Below are positions 1-9,641 of a stretch of 64,000 nt of DNA, one piece after another. Each line of letters begins with the position of its first letter. The first letter of the stretch is position 1. The DNA lies in contig NZ_JAQURE010000001.1 in NCBI RefSeq assembly GCF_028715765.1, positions 1 to 64,000 on the forward strand. The letters are read 5' to 3'. The notes beneath the pieces are model-generated. The model saw only the letters and a list, made by a program, of their open reading frames with translations, was not told the DNA's origin and did no database searches. The position numbers were made by a program, and so were the translations under genes. This stretch comes from Rhodoferax sp. GTDB lineage: Bacteria > Pseudomonadota > Gammaproteobacteria > Burkholderiales > Burkholderiaceae_C.

Positions 1-3
1 CAG

Positions 4-327
4 GTGACGCTGCCCAACGGTGAACCCGGTCTACCCCGACCGTGGGATACCGCAGCAACTTCGTTGCTACTGGCCCTGGCCAGGGGCCACAAGTGGCTCG
101 CCATGCTGGAGTCTGGTGAAGTCAGCACCATGACCGAAATTGCCAAGCGGGAGGGCATCGACAACAGCTACGTCAGCCGGATGGTCAACCTGACCACCCT
201 GGCGCCGGACATCATTGACGCCATTCTGCTCAATGAATTGCCGGACCATCTGACACTGTTTGATCTGGCTGTGGATCCCCCGTCGTTGTGGGAAGATCAG
301 CGCGTCAGAATCATAGAGAAAATGTGA
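4..327 (+). CDS. HTH-containing protein resembling the C-terminal/companion part of large recombinase modules
   Basis: ORF translation with EIAKREGIDNSYVSRMVNLTTLAPDI...LTLFDLAVDPPSLW, a pattern recalled from recombinase-associated HTH proteins; at window edge, may be truncated. Confidence 0.5.
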   Translation: MTLPNGEPGLPRPWDTAATSLLLALARGHKWLAMLESGEVSTMTEIAKREGIDNSYVSRMVNLTTLAPDIIDAILLNELPDHLTLFDLAVDPPSLWEDQRVRIIEKM

Positions 328-352
328 CAGACCAAAACAAAGGGAGAGCACT

Positions 353-580
353 ATGGCTGCATGCAACGCTTGTAACGAACTATCCAATAAGGGGAAAGAG
401 GTCGAACCTCACCCCGCGCTCGTCCTGAAAAGTTCTGTCAATCTCGGCAGACTTTCGATGGGACAAGCCAAAGGTAATGTTAATCACTACGTGTGTTCTG
501 TTTGCGGAACAAAAATGAGCTGCGACACGGACAAGCACGACAAGTTTGCCGGTTGGTGGATTTCTGGTGATGCCAAATGA
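353..580 (+). CDS. small hypothetical protein with CxxC pairs (zinc-ribbon-like)
   Basis: 75 aa ORF with CNAC and CSVCG motifs; follows the HTH ORF on the same strand. Confidence 0.35.
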   Translation: MAACNACNELSNKGKEVEPHPALVLKSSVNLGRLSMGQAKGNVNHYVCSVCGTKMSCDTDKHDKFAGWWISGDAK

Positions 581-683
581 AATGTCGGCTAACTGAATTT
601 GCGAATCACCTACCAATGCCATTAATCAACCGATTGATTAGTCCGGGCGTAACCCATTGATTTTTATGAGTATGAGCCGTGAC

Positions 684-795
684 TCTTGCGGACTTCGAGT
701 CGTTTGGTGTGCTCTCCGTTCCGGAGACTATCGGCCCGGAGAGAGCAAAAGTGGCGAATTTCTGGGCGCCCGGAAAAACCACGAAGTCCGCAAGA
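684..795. repeat. 112 bp segment bounded by a perfect 14 bp inverted repeat (TCTTGCGGACTTCG ... CGAAGTCCGCAAGA)
   Basis: Arms at 684-697 and 782-795, with an inner hairpin TCTCCG-TTC-CGGAGA at 713-727. Confidence 0.7.
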
Positions 796-834
796 ACCCT
801 CGGGAACCCCAATAAACACGCGGGGATAGGCAAA

Positions 835-866
835 AAAAATCCAACCGGAGACCCGGTTGGATTTTT
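835..866 (-). terminator. Rho-independent terminator of ssrA
   Basis: AAAAATCCAACCGG-AGAC-CCGGTTGGATTTTT just beyond the tmRNA 3' end; U-tract on either strand. Confidence 0.8.
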
Positions 867-870
867 AATC

Positions 871-1259
871 TGGTGGAGCTGGGGGGATTTGAACCCCCGT
901 CCGCAAACCTTCTTCGAACAGTTCTACATGTGTAGCCGTCTGATTTGAATCTCGCTTTTCACATCGCGCAGTGGCACGCTATGCAAATCGCCAGCAACCT
1001 ATTTTCTCGAACCACCCTAAGTTACCCAAGGCGGCTCCAGCCGAATGAAATGACCCCACAGCCTGGACGGTTCAATCTTTCGATCAAGCCACCCTTGCCC
1101 AGCCTATCGGCTTGCTGTTGTGAGGCTCACGTGCAATTAAGCAGCGAGTGCGAAACGTTCGTCGTTTGCAGTTAGTTTTTTTGAATCTGTTTTACGAGCG
1201 CATTCAGCTCGACATGCCCTGCTGCGCGTCCGAATCCACGTCGAAACCAGTGCAGCCCC
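871..1259 (-). ncRNA. ssrA: tmRNA (ssrA)
   Basis: Minus strand begins GGGGCTGCACTGGTTTCGACG and ends GGACGGGGGTTCAAATCCCCCCAGCTCCACCA; tag ORF at 1137-1169 reads ANDERFALAA-stop. Confidence 0.96.
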
Positions 1260-1268
1260 AAGTCTCGT

Positions 1269-1295
1269 ATTTTAGTCCTACACAGGTATTTTCAA
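1269..1295 (-). promoter_or_regulatory. candidate sigma70 promoter for ssrA
   Basis: Minus strand TTGAAA (1295-1290), 15 bp spacer, TAAAAT (1274-1269), about 10 nt before the tmRNA 5' end. Confidence 0.45.
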
Positions 1296-1964
1296 GAGCC
1301 CAAGCAAATCATTCACACAATTAATACTGGCATGCGCACCCCATTTGCTTGTGTCTGTCTGCTGCCCCAGATAGCCGTAAGTGACAGCGACAGTAGCCAT
1401 GTCAGCAGCCAACCCAGCCACGATGTCGCGCTCATCGTCTCCCACATAGACACAGCGTTCAGGCTGCACCGCCAAGCGTTTAGCTGCCTCCAGCAAGGGC
1501 GCAGGGTGTGGTTTGGAGAACGGTGTTGTGTCGCCGCTGACAATGACATTCGCCGAATCGAAAAGCGGCATGGAACGCGTCAATGGCAAGGTAAAACGCT
1601 CAGATTTGTTGGTGACCACCCCCCACTTCAAACCCTGTTGGACAAGCTTTGCCAGCACGCTTGGTACACCGTCAAATATTCTTGTGCGCTGTGTCATACA
1701 ACGCTCATAGTTGCAAAAAAATTCTTCACGCAAAGCTAAAAAATCTGGGTGTTCAGGAGAAATGCCAAACGCCACTCCCAGCATGCCACGCGCACCAGCA
1801 CCGGCCATGGGTCGGTAAACGGAAAAAGGCAGTGATGGCAGCCCTCGCGCGGTACGCATGGCATCTGCCGCTGCCGCTAAATCAGGGGCACTGTCAATTA
1901 GTGTGCCGTCCAAGTCAAACAGCACGGCTTGAACATCTGTAAACACCTGGAATTGACCCATCAC
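1278..1964 (-). CDS. gph: phosphoglycolate phosphatase (HAD superfamily)
   Basis: VLFDLDGTLIDSAPDL, VTNKS, KPHPAPLLEAA, VYVGDDERD motifs; adjacent to ubiG. Confidence 0.9.
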   Translation of the reverse strand: MMGQFQVFTDVQAVLFDLDGTLIDSAPDLAAAADAMRTARGLPSLPFSVYRPMAGAGARGMLGVAFGISPEHPDFLALREEFFCNYERCMTQRTRIFDGVPSVLAKLVQQGLKWGVVTNKSERFTLPLTRSMPLFDSANVIVSGDTTPFSKPHPAPLLEAAKRLAVQPERCVYVGDDERDIVAGLAADMATVAVTYGYLGQQTDTSKWGAHASINCVNDLLGLLKIPV

Positions 1965-2683
1965 AACACCGATTCGGCTGGTTTTTGCGTGGCCAGTAGA
2001 TAGTTCACACTGGTGTCGTTGTTCAAAGCGTACTTTTGCGTCAATGGATTAAAAGACAAGCCGCGCGCATGAGACACATTCAGACCCGCATTGCGACAAA
2101 AGCCAGCCAATTCACTGGGTCGAATCATCTTGGCATATTCATGCGTGCCGCGTGGAAGCATGTTCAACACATATTCGGCGCCCACAATGGCCAGCATGAA
2201 TGACTTGGGGTTGCGATTCAGTGTAGAAAAACACACCCAGCCCCCCGGCTTCACCAGTGTGGCACAGGCTTGCACCACCGAAGCTGGGTCAGGCACATGC
2301 TCCAGCATTTCCATGCATGTCACCACATCAAAAGCAGCTGGTTGCTCAAGTGCCATGGCTTCGGCACTGATTTCTCGGTAGCTGACGTTGTGCGTTTCAG
2401 CATCCATGGCGTGCAACTGGGCAATGCGCAGCGCCTTGGTTGACAAGTCGATCCCCGTAGCAACTGCACCAGAGCGCGCCAGCGAATCGGTCAAAATGCC
2501 GCCACCACAGCCGACATCAAGCACAGTTTTGCCGTTGAGGGGGCATAAGCCATTGATCCACGCCAATCGCAATGGGTTGATTTGATGCAATGGCCGAAAT
2601 TCGCCATCTGCATCCCACCAGCGGTGGGCTAAATCTGAAAATTTTGCCAATTCGGCAGGGTCAGCATTGATAGTTGGGTTCAT
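1961..2683 (-). CDS. ubiG: bifunctional 2-polyprenyl-6-hydroxyphenol methylase / 3-demethylubiquinol 3-O-methyltransferase
   Basis: WWDADGEFRPLHQINPLRLAWI, VLDVGCGGGILTDSLAR, 4 bp overlap with gph. Confidence 0.93.
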   Translation of the reverse strand: MNPTINADPAELAKFSDLAHRWWDADGEFRPLHQINPLRLAWINGLCPLNGKTVLDVGCGGGILTDSLARSGAVATGIDLSTKALRIAQLHAMDAETHNVSYREISAEAMALEQPAAFDVVTCMEMLEHVPDPASVVQACATLVKPGGWVCFSTLNRNPKSFMLAIVGAEYVLNMLPRGTHEYAKMIRPSELAGFCRNAGLNVSHARGLSFNPLTQKYALNNDTSVNYLLATQKPAESVL

Positions 2684-2730
2684 GCCGTGATTATCTGAAA
2701 TTTAACTACGTCACCACGCAAGCCCTGAAA

Positions 2731-2760
2731 AAACAAAACCCACCGCAAGGGTGGGTTTGT
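2731..2760 (-). terminator. terminator downstream of the HiPIP gene
   Basis: Stem ACAAACCCACC/GGTGGGTTT followed by a T-rich run on the minus strand. Confidence 0.7.
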
Positions 2761-2788
2761 AAGAGGCTGAGAAAAACTTCAGACCAAA

Positions 2789-3085
2789 TTAAGCCTTTTT
2801 GGCGTAAGCAGAGCACCATGCTTTGGCAGTCACTTGCTTACCAGCAAACAAGGGGCAGCCACCAGCAGCATCACCTGCCTTGCCTTGGAACAAAGCGCAG
2901 TTACCGCAAGCAGAACCTGCTTTGTATTTGGCATTCTTGGACTTGGTAGCGTCCTCAACATAAGCTAAAGCTTTTGCATTGCCATCAGTTTCAGCAACCA
3001 TAGGAGCAGCAGCCATGGCTGCACCAGAGGCCAAAACGCTGGCACCAACCACAGATTGCATCATGAATACGCGACGTGTTGTCAT
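2789..3085 (-). CDS. high-potential iron-sulfur protein (HiPIP), Tat-like signal
   Basis: MTTRRVFMMQSVVGASVLASGAAMA leader; CGNCALF...GCPLF...KAWCSAY cysteine pattern; start refined from the 3133 ORF. Confidence 0.88.
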   Translation of the reverse strand: MTTRRVFMMQSVVGASVLASGAAMAAAPMVAETDGNAKALAYVEDATKSKNAKYKAGSACGNCALFQGKAGDAAGGCPLFAGKQVTAKAWCSAYAKKA

Positions 3086-3256
3086 AGGGTTTCTTTCCAA
3101 GTGAGTTAAACAAAATCTCAGCAGCTGCACCATGCACTGCCTAAGCTAACAACGGTGTGTCAGCCAATTGGTTGACAGCGGAAATAATAACAAAAAAAGA
3201 CTACTTAAGTCTTTAACGAATTACCTCTAAAACCATCAAACTGTGAAGGATTTTAA

Positions 3257-3290
3257 GGTTTGTGCCGATGCAAAACCATGGGCACAAACC
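3257..3290. other. intergenic hairpin (10 bp perfect stem, 14 nt loop)
   Basis: GGTTTGTGCC ... GGCACAAACC between PfkB and HiPIP genes. Confidence 0.6.
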
Positions 3291-3386
3291 CTTAACTTGA
3301 CCACCGCTTTGCCTTGTTTGGCAGATGTTTGGCAAACTGATCTCGCTGATCAAAAAATGCAAAGCGTATTGAATCAGCGATCTTCA

Positions 3387-4391
3387 TCAGGCTGCCAAAA
3401 AGCGGACAAAGTCAGCTTTCAGGCCATCCATCACGGCTTGACTCAAGCGGTTGCCATATTGCGCCACCACGCGCGCCGCCGCTTGGTTGGCCAGCCAAGC
3501 GGCATGGGCGTGGCTGTGACCGTGTGTGACTGCGTACAAAAAAGCACCGGCAAACATGTCGCCAGCACCATTGGTGTCCACAGCTTTCACTTGAGCTGCA
3601 GGCACCTCAGTTACCTGACCTTGTTCGATGACCAGGCAACCTTTGGCGCTGCGGGTCAGGCACACCGTGTGGGCTTGGCTGCCAAGCTGTTGGGTGATTT
3701 GCGCCAAGTCTTGTGAACCGCACCAGACCTGGGCTTCTTCTTCGTTGCAAAACAAAAAGTCCAGGTCATTGCCCACCATGGCCTCCAGGCCTGGGCGGCA
3801 AAAATTGATCATGCTCACATCACTCAACGTGGTGGCAAGTTTCACGCCGGCTTGGCTGGCAATGGCGCGACCTTTGAGGGCAGCAGCACACCCAGTGGGC
3901 GATGCGGCCAGGTAGCCCTCCATGTAATACACCTGGGCTTTGACGATGTCGTGCGGGTGCAAGGCGGACTCATCCATGTCTGCCGTGGCACCCAAAAAAG
4001 TGCTCATGCTGCGCTCAGCGTCTGGGGTGACCATCACCATGCAGATACCGGTTTGACCTTGCGGTGGCTTGGTGTGCGTCAGATTGCTGGCCACGCCATG
4101 GGCGGTGAGGTCTTTGGTGTAAAAGTCACCCAGCTCGTCGTCTGCCACACGGCACGAGTAAAACGCCCTGCCCCCCAGCTGCGCCAGCGCCACCACGGTG
4201 TTGCCGGCCGAGCCACCACCTGTACGGTGCGATCTGACGGTTTGCACGTGCTTGAGCAGTTCGGCGCGGCGCGGCGCGTCAATCAGCGTCATGTGGCGCT
4301 TGGCCACACCAGCCGCTTCCAGCTGTGCCTCTGTGACTTCGTATTCCGTATCAACCAGCGCGTTACCGATGGCGTAGAGGTGGTAGGTCAT
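3387..4391 (-). CDS. PfkB-family (adenosine/sugar) kinase
   Basis: GNALVDTEYEV, RTGGGSAGNTVVALAQLGG, VDTNGAGDMFAGAFLYA motifs. Confidence 0.9.
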   Translation of the reverse strand: MTYHLYAIGNALVDTEYEVTEAQLEAAGVAKRHMTLIDAPRRAELLKHVQTVRSHRTGGGSAGNTVVALAQLGGRAFYSCRVADDELGDFYTKDLTAHGVASNLTHTKPPQGQTGICMVMVTPDAERSMSTFLGATADMDESALHPHDIVKAQVYYMEGYLAASPTGCAAALKGRAIASQAGVKLATTLSDVSMINFCRPGLEAMVGNDLDFLFCNEEEAQVWCGSQDLAQITQQLGSQAHTVCLTRSAKGCLVIEQGQVTEVPAAQVKAVDTNGAGDMFAGAFLYAVTHGHSHAHAAWLANQAAARVVAQYGNRLSQAVMDGLKADFVRFLAA

Positions 4392-4393
4392 GT

Positions 4394-5167
4394 TTATTGC
4401 TCCACAAAGGCGCGTTCCACCACAAAGTCGCCCTGTTTGGTGGTGTTGCCTTCAATGAAACCACGTTTTTCAAGAATGGCTTTCAGGTCTTTGAGCAGCG
4501 CCGGGCTGCCGCACATCATGGCGCGGTCGGTGGCGGGGTCAAACTTTGGCAAACCCAAGTCAGCCTGCATTTTTCCGGATTCAATCAAATCAGTCACCCG
4601 GCCTTGGTTGCGAAACGGCTCGCGCGTGACAGTGGGGTAATAAAGCATTTGCTTGGTGACCATTTCGCCCAAAAACTCATGGTCAGGCAGCTCTTGGGTC
4701 AGGTAGTCGTGGTAGGCCAGTTCAGCCACCTCACGAACGCCGTGCACCAAAATCACTTTTTCAAATTTTTCATAGGTTTCGGGGTCGCGCACCACGCTCA
4801 TAAACGGTGCCAGACCCGTGCCCGTGCCAAACAAATACAGATTTTTTCCCGGCAATAAATAGTCAATCAGCAGCGTGCCGGTGGGCTTTTTGCCCACCAC
4901 AATTTTGTCGCCCACCTTGATGTGCTGCAGCTTGGAGGTAAGCGGCCCGTCTTGCACCTTGATGCTCAAAAACTCCAGATGGTCTTCGTAGTTAGCACTG
5001 ACGATGCTGTAGGCACGCAGTAGCGGTTTGCCGTCCACGCGCAGACCGATCATGGTGAAGTGGCCATTGGAAAACCGCAAAATTGGGTCGCGTGTGGTGG
5101 TAAAGCTAAACAGGCGGTCGGTCCAGTGGTGGACGCTTAAAACCGTTTCATTCAAAAAAGCACTCAT
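4394..5167 (-). CDS. fpr: ferredoxin--NADP reductase
   Basis: RPxSx-type FAD motif LLRAYSIVSANYEDHLEF, LFGTGTGLAPFMSVVRDPETYEKF, MMCGSPALLKD, C-term VVERAFVEQ. Confidence 0.93.
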   Translation of the reverse strand: MSAFLNETVLSVHHWTDRLFSFTTTRDPILRFSNGHFTMIGLRVDGKPLLRAYSIVSANYEDHLEFLSIKVQDGPLTSKLQHIKVGDKIVVGKKPTGTLLIDYLLPGKNLYLFGTGTGLAPFMSVVRDPETYEKFEKVILVHGVREVAELAYHDYLTQELPDHEFLGEMVTKQMLYYPTVTREPFRNQGRVTDLIESGKMQADLGLPKFDPATDRAMMCGSPALLKDLKAILEKRGFIEGNTTKQGDFVVERAFVEQ

Positions 5168-5360
5168 GATTGGCCTTGAAAGTAGTGGCAGTCAAAAAAC
5201 GTGAGAGTCTAAAACACCAGCCCGCTGGCGCCGTGACAAATCACAACAAGTCTCAATATTTCGCATGGGTGCCAAGTGGGGGTGAACCCAAGCCGTCAAC
5301 ACAGCGCAAGGAACCCACCCACCTGTAACAACAGGCACCCCAAACAGGTCCAATTTTTAT

Positions 5361-5412
5361 ATGCAAAATTGGCCTCTAGCACTTATGGATAGTGCGTGAG
5401 TAGCTATTGATT
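5361..5412 (-). repeat. short palindromic repeat family R1, intergenic copy
   Basis: Minus strand AATCAATAGCTACTCACGCACTATCCATAAGTGCTAGAGGCCAATTTTGCAT, alignable to the other R1 copies. Confidence 0.7.
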
Positions 5413-5425
5413 TGATAATCATCAA
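5412..5425. promoter_or_regulatory. perfect FNR-type palindrome TTGAT-AATC-ATCAA
   Basis: Exact TTGATN4ATCAA at the alaS stop codon, about 245 bp upstream of fpr. Confidence 0.3.
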
Positions 5426-8070
5426 AGCTTGACTGAGACCCAGCCGTACACGCTGGCCAAGGCTGCATCCAGCTGGCCTGGCTCGGTGCCGCCGGCCATG
5501 GCCATGTCGGGCTTGCCACCGCCCTTGCCGCCCACTTGGCCTGCGACAAAATTCACCAGCTCACCCGCTTTGACACGTGCGGTGGTATCAAAGGTCACGC
5601 CCACGGCGATTTGCACCTTGGCACCGTCAACCACGCCCAGCACAATCACGGCGGTTTTGAGCTTGTCTTTGAGCTTGTCCATGGTGTCGCGCAGGGTTTT
5701 CACATCAGCCCCTTCGAGCCTTGCTACCAGCAGTTTGACGCCACTCACATCTTGGGCTTGCATCACCAACTCGTCGCCTTGGGCGCTGGCCAGCTTGCCT
5801 TTGAGGGCGGTCAACTCGCGCTCCAGAGATTTGACGTGATCCAGCACGCTGGCCAAGCGGTCATTGACCTCAACCACCGGAGCCTTGAGCTGGTGCGCGG
5901 CATGACCCATGCAGTCTTCCAGGTGCTGCAAATAAGCCAAGGCGTTTTCACCAGTTACCGCTTCAATGCGGCGCACACCTGAGGCCACACCGCTCTCGGC
6001 CACCACCTTGAACAAGCCAATGTCACCGGTGCGCGCCACATGCGTACCGCCACACAGCTCGCGGCTGCTGCCAATGTCTTGCACCCGCACCGACTCGCCA
6101 TATTTCTCGCCAAACAGCATCATGGCGCCGGTTTTTTGAGCCGACTCGATGTCCATCACCCGCGCCAGGGTGGCGGTATTAGCCAAAATTTCGGCATTCA
6201 CCAAGGCTTCAACCTCACGGATTTCAGCATCTGTGACGGGGGCGTTGTGGGCAAAGTCAAAGCGCGTGCGCTCGGGGTTGACCAAGCTGCCTTTTTGCTG
6301 CACGTGGCCGCCCAGCACTTCGCGCAGGGCTTTGTGCATCAAGTGGGTGACCGAGTGGTTGCGCTGGGTGGCCGCGCGCGCACTGGAGTTCACATGTGCG
6401 GTCACGCCCACGCCCACCTTGAGCTCGCCCGTTTTGAGCGTGCCGTGGTGGGCAAACACATCGGCCTTGATTTTTTGGGTGTCAACCACGTCAAACAAGG
6501 CGTGGTCGCAAAAAATGGCACCCGAGTCACCGACCTGGCCACCGCTTTCGCCATAAAACGGTGTGGTGGCCAGCACCAGAACCCCTTGTTGACCAGCTTT
6601 TAGGCTTGTAGCGCTTACACCGTCTGCATAGATAGCCACAATTTCTGTAGTGGTTGTGAGGTGCTCGTAACCAATGAAGGCATTGCCAGCACCGGTGTAC
6701 TCCAACGCTTTATCTTGCTTGAATTTGCCCGCAGCACGACCTTGCGACTTTTGCTTTTCCATGGCGGCGTCAAAACCTGCACTGTCCACCGTCACACCGC
6801 GTTCACGGCACACGTCGGCTGACAAGTCCAGCGGGAAACCAAAGGTGTCGTGCAGCTTAAAGGCCACTTCGCCTGGCAACACGTTGACCGCCTGAGCAGC
6901 GCCCGCTGCAGGCGCCAAGGCCTCGTCCAAAATTTCCATGCCAGTGGCCAGCGTCTCATAAAACCGCTCTTCTTCCACCCGAAGCACGTCCATGATGCGC
7001 GTGGCTTGTGCGGCCAGATTCGGGTAGGCCGCGCCCATTTGCGCCACCAGGTCAGGTACCAGCTTGTGGAAAAACGGGGTCTTTTGACCCAGTTTGTAGC
7101 CGTGACGAATGGCGCGGCGGATGATGCGGCGCTGCACATAGCCACGGCCTTCGTTGCTGGGCGGCACGCCGTCGGCCACCAAAAAAGCAGTGGCGCGGAT
7201 GTGGTCGGCAATCACCTTCAATGAAGGGTTGGTCAGGTCGGTGGTGTGGGTTTCACGCGCGGCGGCTTTGATCAGCGCATCAAACAGATCAATTTCGTAG
7301 TTGCTGTGCACGTGCTGCAAGATGGCGGCCAGGCGCTCCAGCCCCATGCCAGTGTCCACACAGGGCGCGGGCAGCGGCGTGACGGCGCCGGTCTCGTCCA
7401 TGTTGAACTGCATGAACACGTTGTTCCAGATTTCGATGAAGCGGTCGCCGTCTTCCTCGGGGCTGCCCGGAGGGCCGCCAGGAATGTGGTCGCCGTGATC
7501 GTAAAAAATTTCGCTGCATGGGCCGCACGGGCCGGTGTCGGCCATCATCCAGAAGTTGTCAGACTTGTAGCGGCCCCCCTTGTTGTCGCCAATGCGGATC
7601 ACGCGCTCTGGCGGCAGGCCAATTTCTTTGGTCCATATGTCATAGGCTTCGTCGTCTTCTTCATAAACGGTGGCTAGCAGGCGCTCGGCGGGCAATTGGT
7701 AAACCTCGGTCAGCAGTTCCCATGCCCATTTGAGCGATTCGCACTTGAAGTAGTCGCCAAAGCTCCAGTTGCCCAGCATCTCGAAAAAGGTGTGATGGCG
7801 CGCGGTGTAGCCCACGTTTTCCAGGTCGTTGTGCTTGCCACCGGCGCGCAGGCAGGCTTGCACCGAAGTGGCACGCACATAGCTGCGCGTGTCGGTACCC
7901 AGAAACACGTCTTTGAACTGCACCATGCCTGAGTTGGTGAACATCAGCGTCGGGTCGTTGCCTGGCACCAAGGGACTAGACGCCACCACGGTGTGGCCTT
8001 TGGAGGCAAAAAAATCCAGAAAGGTTTTGCGAATGTCGGCAACGGTGAAAGGCACAGCGGATGGGTTCAT
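5422..8070 (-). CDS. alaS: alanyl-tRNA synthetase
   Basis: [74 protein letters not shown]. Confidence 0.98.
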   Translation of the reverse strand: MNPSAVPFTVADIRKTFLDFFASKGHTVVASSPLVPGNDPTLMFTNSGMVQFKDVFLGTDTRSYVRATSVQACLRAGGKHNDLENVGYTARHHTFFEMLGNWSFGDYFKCESLKWAWELLTEVYQLPAERLLATVYEEDDEAYDIWTKEIGLPPERVIRIGDNKGGRYKSDNFWMMADTGPCGPCSEIFYDHGDHIPGGPPGSPEEDGDRFIEIWNNVFMQFNMDETGAVTPLPAPCVDTGMGLERLAAILQHVHSNYEIDLFDALIKAAARETHTTDLTNPSLKVIADHIRATAFLVADGVPPSNEGRGYVQRRIIRRAIRHGYKLGQKTPFFHKLVPDLVAQMGAAYPNLAAQATRIMDVLRVEEERFYETLATGMEILDEALAPAAGAAQAVNVLPGEVAFKLHDTFGFPLDLSADVCRERGVTVDSAGFDAAMEKQKSQGRAAGKFKQDKALEYTGAGNAFIGYEHLTTTTEIVAIYADGVSATSLKAGQQGVLVLATTPFYGESGGQVGDSGAIFCDHALFDVVDTQKIKADVFAHHGTLKTGELKVGVGVTAHVNSSARAATQRNHSVTHLMHKALREVLGGHVQQKGSLVNPERTRFDFAHNAPVTDAEIREVEALVNAEILANTATLARVMDIESAQKTGAMMLFGEKYGESVRVQDIGSSRELCGGTHVARTGDIGLFKVVAESGVASGVRRIEAVTGENALAYLQHLEDCMGHAAHQLKAPVVEVNDRLASVLDHVKSLERELTALKGKLASAQGDELVMQAQDVSGVKLLVARLEGADVKTLRDTMDKLKDKLKTAVIVLGVVDGAKVQIAVGVTFDTTARVKAGELVNFVAGQVGGKGGGKPDMAMAGGTEPGQLDAALASVYGWVSVKL

Positions 8071-8106
8071 GGCGAGAGTGACCTGTTGTTCAATGAATGA
8101 GACGTT

Positions 8107-8271
8107 TAGTAGTCCATTTCACCAAAACGCTTACATGAAATCGTGTCTTTTCCAACCTGGCGTTGTTGCTCGTCGTTGCCATAGCTACGGCTATGTCGCC
8201 TCCTCGCGCCTAGCCAGTCTGAAAAATCCATCGACTTCATTTTGTAACCGTTTTGATGAAACGAACTACTA
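8107..8271. repeat. 165 bp MITE-like/long-hairpin element A between alaS and the CoA-transferase gene
   Basis: Terminal 28 bp imperfect inverted repeats (24/28 match by eye): TAGTAGTCCATTTCACCAAAACGCTTAC and GTAACCGTTTTGATGAAACGAACTACTA; central hairpin CATAGC-CGTA-GCTATG; shares a core with element B. Confidence 0.75.
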
Positions 8272-8360
8272 GCCCGGCAGCCACACCGTGGTTGCCATTG
8301 GCCTACGCTGCCCTCGGCGAGCGCAGCAAACCGCAGATTTTAAGAGATCACCACGCCGGC

Positions 8361-9614
8361 TCAAACCACGCCCTTGCGACGCAGTTCAGCCACTGCCTGG
8401 GGGCTCAGCCCCAGCTCAGACAGCACCTCAGCGGTGTGCTCGCCCAGCGCTGGGGGCGCCCGCTGCAGCACTGGCGGGGTGGACTGCAGGCGCAGCGGGC
8501 TGGCCACGGTTGATATGCTTTCAATAGCTGCTTGTGCACTATTCACGGGCGCTACAGGCTGATTTACCACTAAACCTCGGGCTTGCACCTGGGGGTCAGC
8601 AAAGGCTTGCGCCAGGTCGTTGATGGGGCCGCAAGGCACGGCTTTGTCTTCCAGCAGGCTGACCCACTGCGCCGTGCTGCGGCTGCGGGTGACCGTGTGC
8701 AGCAGCGCCACCAGCGCCGATCTGTGTTGCACGCGCAAGGCGTTGCTGGCAAAACGCGCGTCTGCCGCCCATTCAGGGTGGCCGGCGGCTTCGCAAAAAC
8801 GGCTGAACTGGCCGTCGTTGCCCACCGCCAGCAGCATTTGGCCGTCTAAGGTGTCAAAGGTTTGGTACGGCGCCAGGCTGGGGTGAGCGTTGCCTTGGCG
8901 CTGTGGCACCCGCCCGGTGTTCAAAAAACCTGCAGCTTGGTTGGCCAGCACCGCCATGCCCACATCCAGCAGAGCCATGTCGATGTGCTGACCCAGCCCG
9001 GTGCGGTGGCGCGACTCAATGGCCGCCAAGATGGCACTGCAGGCGTAAATGCCGGTCAAGATGTCGATCAGCGCCACGCCCATGCGCAAGGGGCCACCGC
9101 CAGGCTCGCCATCGGCGTGGCCGGTAAGGCTCATCATGCCGCTCATGGCCTGGATCATCAGGTCGTAGCCAGCGCGCTCGGCGTAGGGGCCGCTTTGGCC
9201 AAACCCGGTGACCGAGCAGTAAATCAACTTGGGGTTGACGGCGTGCAGGCTTTCAAAATCTAGTCCGTATGCCTTGAGCCCGCCCACCTTGAAGTTCTCC
9301 ACCAGCACGTCAGACTGCGCGGCCAGTTGTTTGATCAGCGCCTGGCCGTCTGGCTGCGCGATGTCCAGCGTGATGGCGCGCTTGTTGCGGTTGCAGGCGG
9401 TGTAGTAAGTGGCAAGGTCTGTGTCTGCGCCTTGGGCATCCTGCAAAAACGGGGGGCCCCAGTGGCGTGTGTCGTCGCCCGCGCCGGGGCGCTCGACCTT
9501 GACCACATCGGCACCTAAATCAGCCAGCATTTGCGTGCACCAAGGCCCCGCCAGCACGCGAGACAAGTCCAGCACCTTGAGGTGGCTCAGCGCTGCAGGT
9601 GGTGTGGTGGTCAT
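8361..9614 (-). CDS. CaiB/BaiF family CoA-transferase (possible succinyl-CoA:glutarate CoA-transferase)
   Basis: LKVLDLSRVLAGPWCTQMLADLGADVVKVERPGAGDDTRHWGPPF; adjacent to a glutaryl-CoA-dehydrogenase-like gene. Confidence 0.9.
   Translation of the reverse strand: MTTTPPAALSHLKVLDLSRVLAGPWCTQMLADLGADVVKVERPGAGDDTRHWGPPFLQDAQGADTDLATYYTACNRNKRAITLDIAQPDGQALIKQLAAQSDVLVENFKVGGLKAYGLDFESLHAVNPKLIYCSVTGFGQSGPYAERAGYDLMIQAMSGMMSLTGHADGEPGGGPLRMGVALIDILTGIYACSAILAAIESRHRTGLGQHIDMALLDVGMAVLANQAAGFLNTGRVPQRQGNAHPSLAPYQTFDTLDGQMLLAVGNDGQFSRFCEAAGHPEWAADARFASNALRVQHRSALVALLHTVTRSRSTAQWVSLLEDKAVPCGPINDLAQAFADPQVQARGLVVNQPVAPVNSAQAAIESISTVASPLRLQSTPPVLQRAPPALGEHTAEVLSELGLSPQAVAELRRKGVV
8514..8573 (+). 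repeat. R1 repeat copy inside the CoA-transferase CDS (antisense to it)
   Basis: TTTCAATAGCTGCTTGTGCACTATTCACGGGCGCTACAGGCTGATTTAC; encodes VNQPVAPVNSAQAAIESIS in the host protein. Confidence 0.6.
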
Positions 9615-9641
9615 TGGTGCGATGAAGATGTGTTTCTGAAA

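Noticed and set aside
871-905. tRNA-like end GGTGGAGCTGGGGGGATTTGAACCCCC
   Set aside because: It is the T-arm/acceptor of the tmRNA on the minus strand, not a separate tRNA gene.
3852-4640. 262 aa plus-strand ORF opposite the PfkB kinase and fpr
   Set aside because: Antisense shadow spanning two well-supported genes; no domain.
6600-6660. R1-like stretch in alaS (TAGGCTTGTAGCGCTTACACCG...ATAGATAGCCAC)
   Set aside because: The peptide ([24 protein letters not shown]) fits ordinary AlaS without an insertion; only short matches to the repeat.
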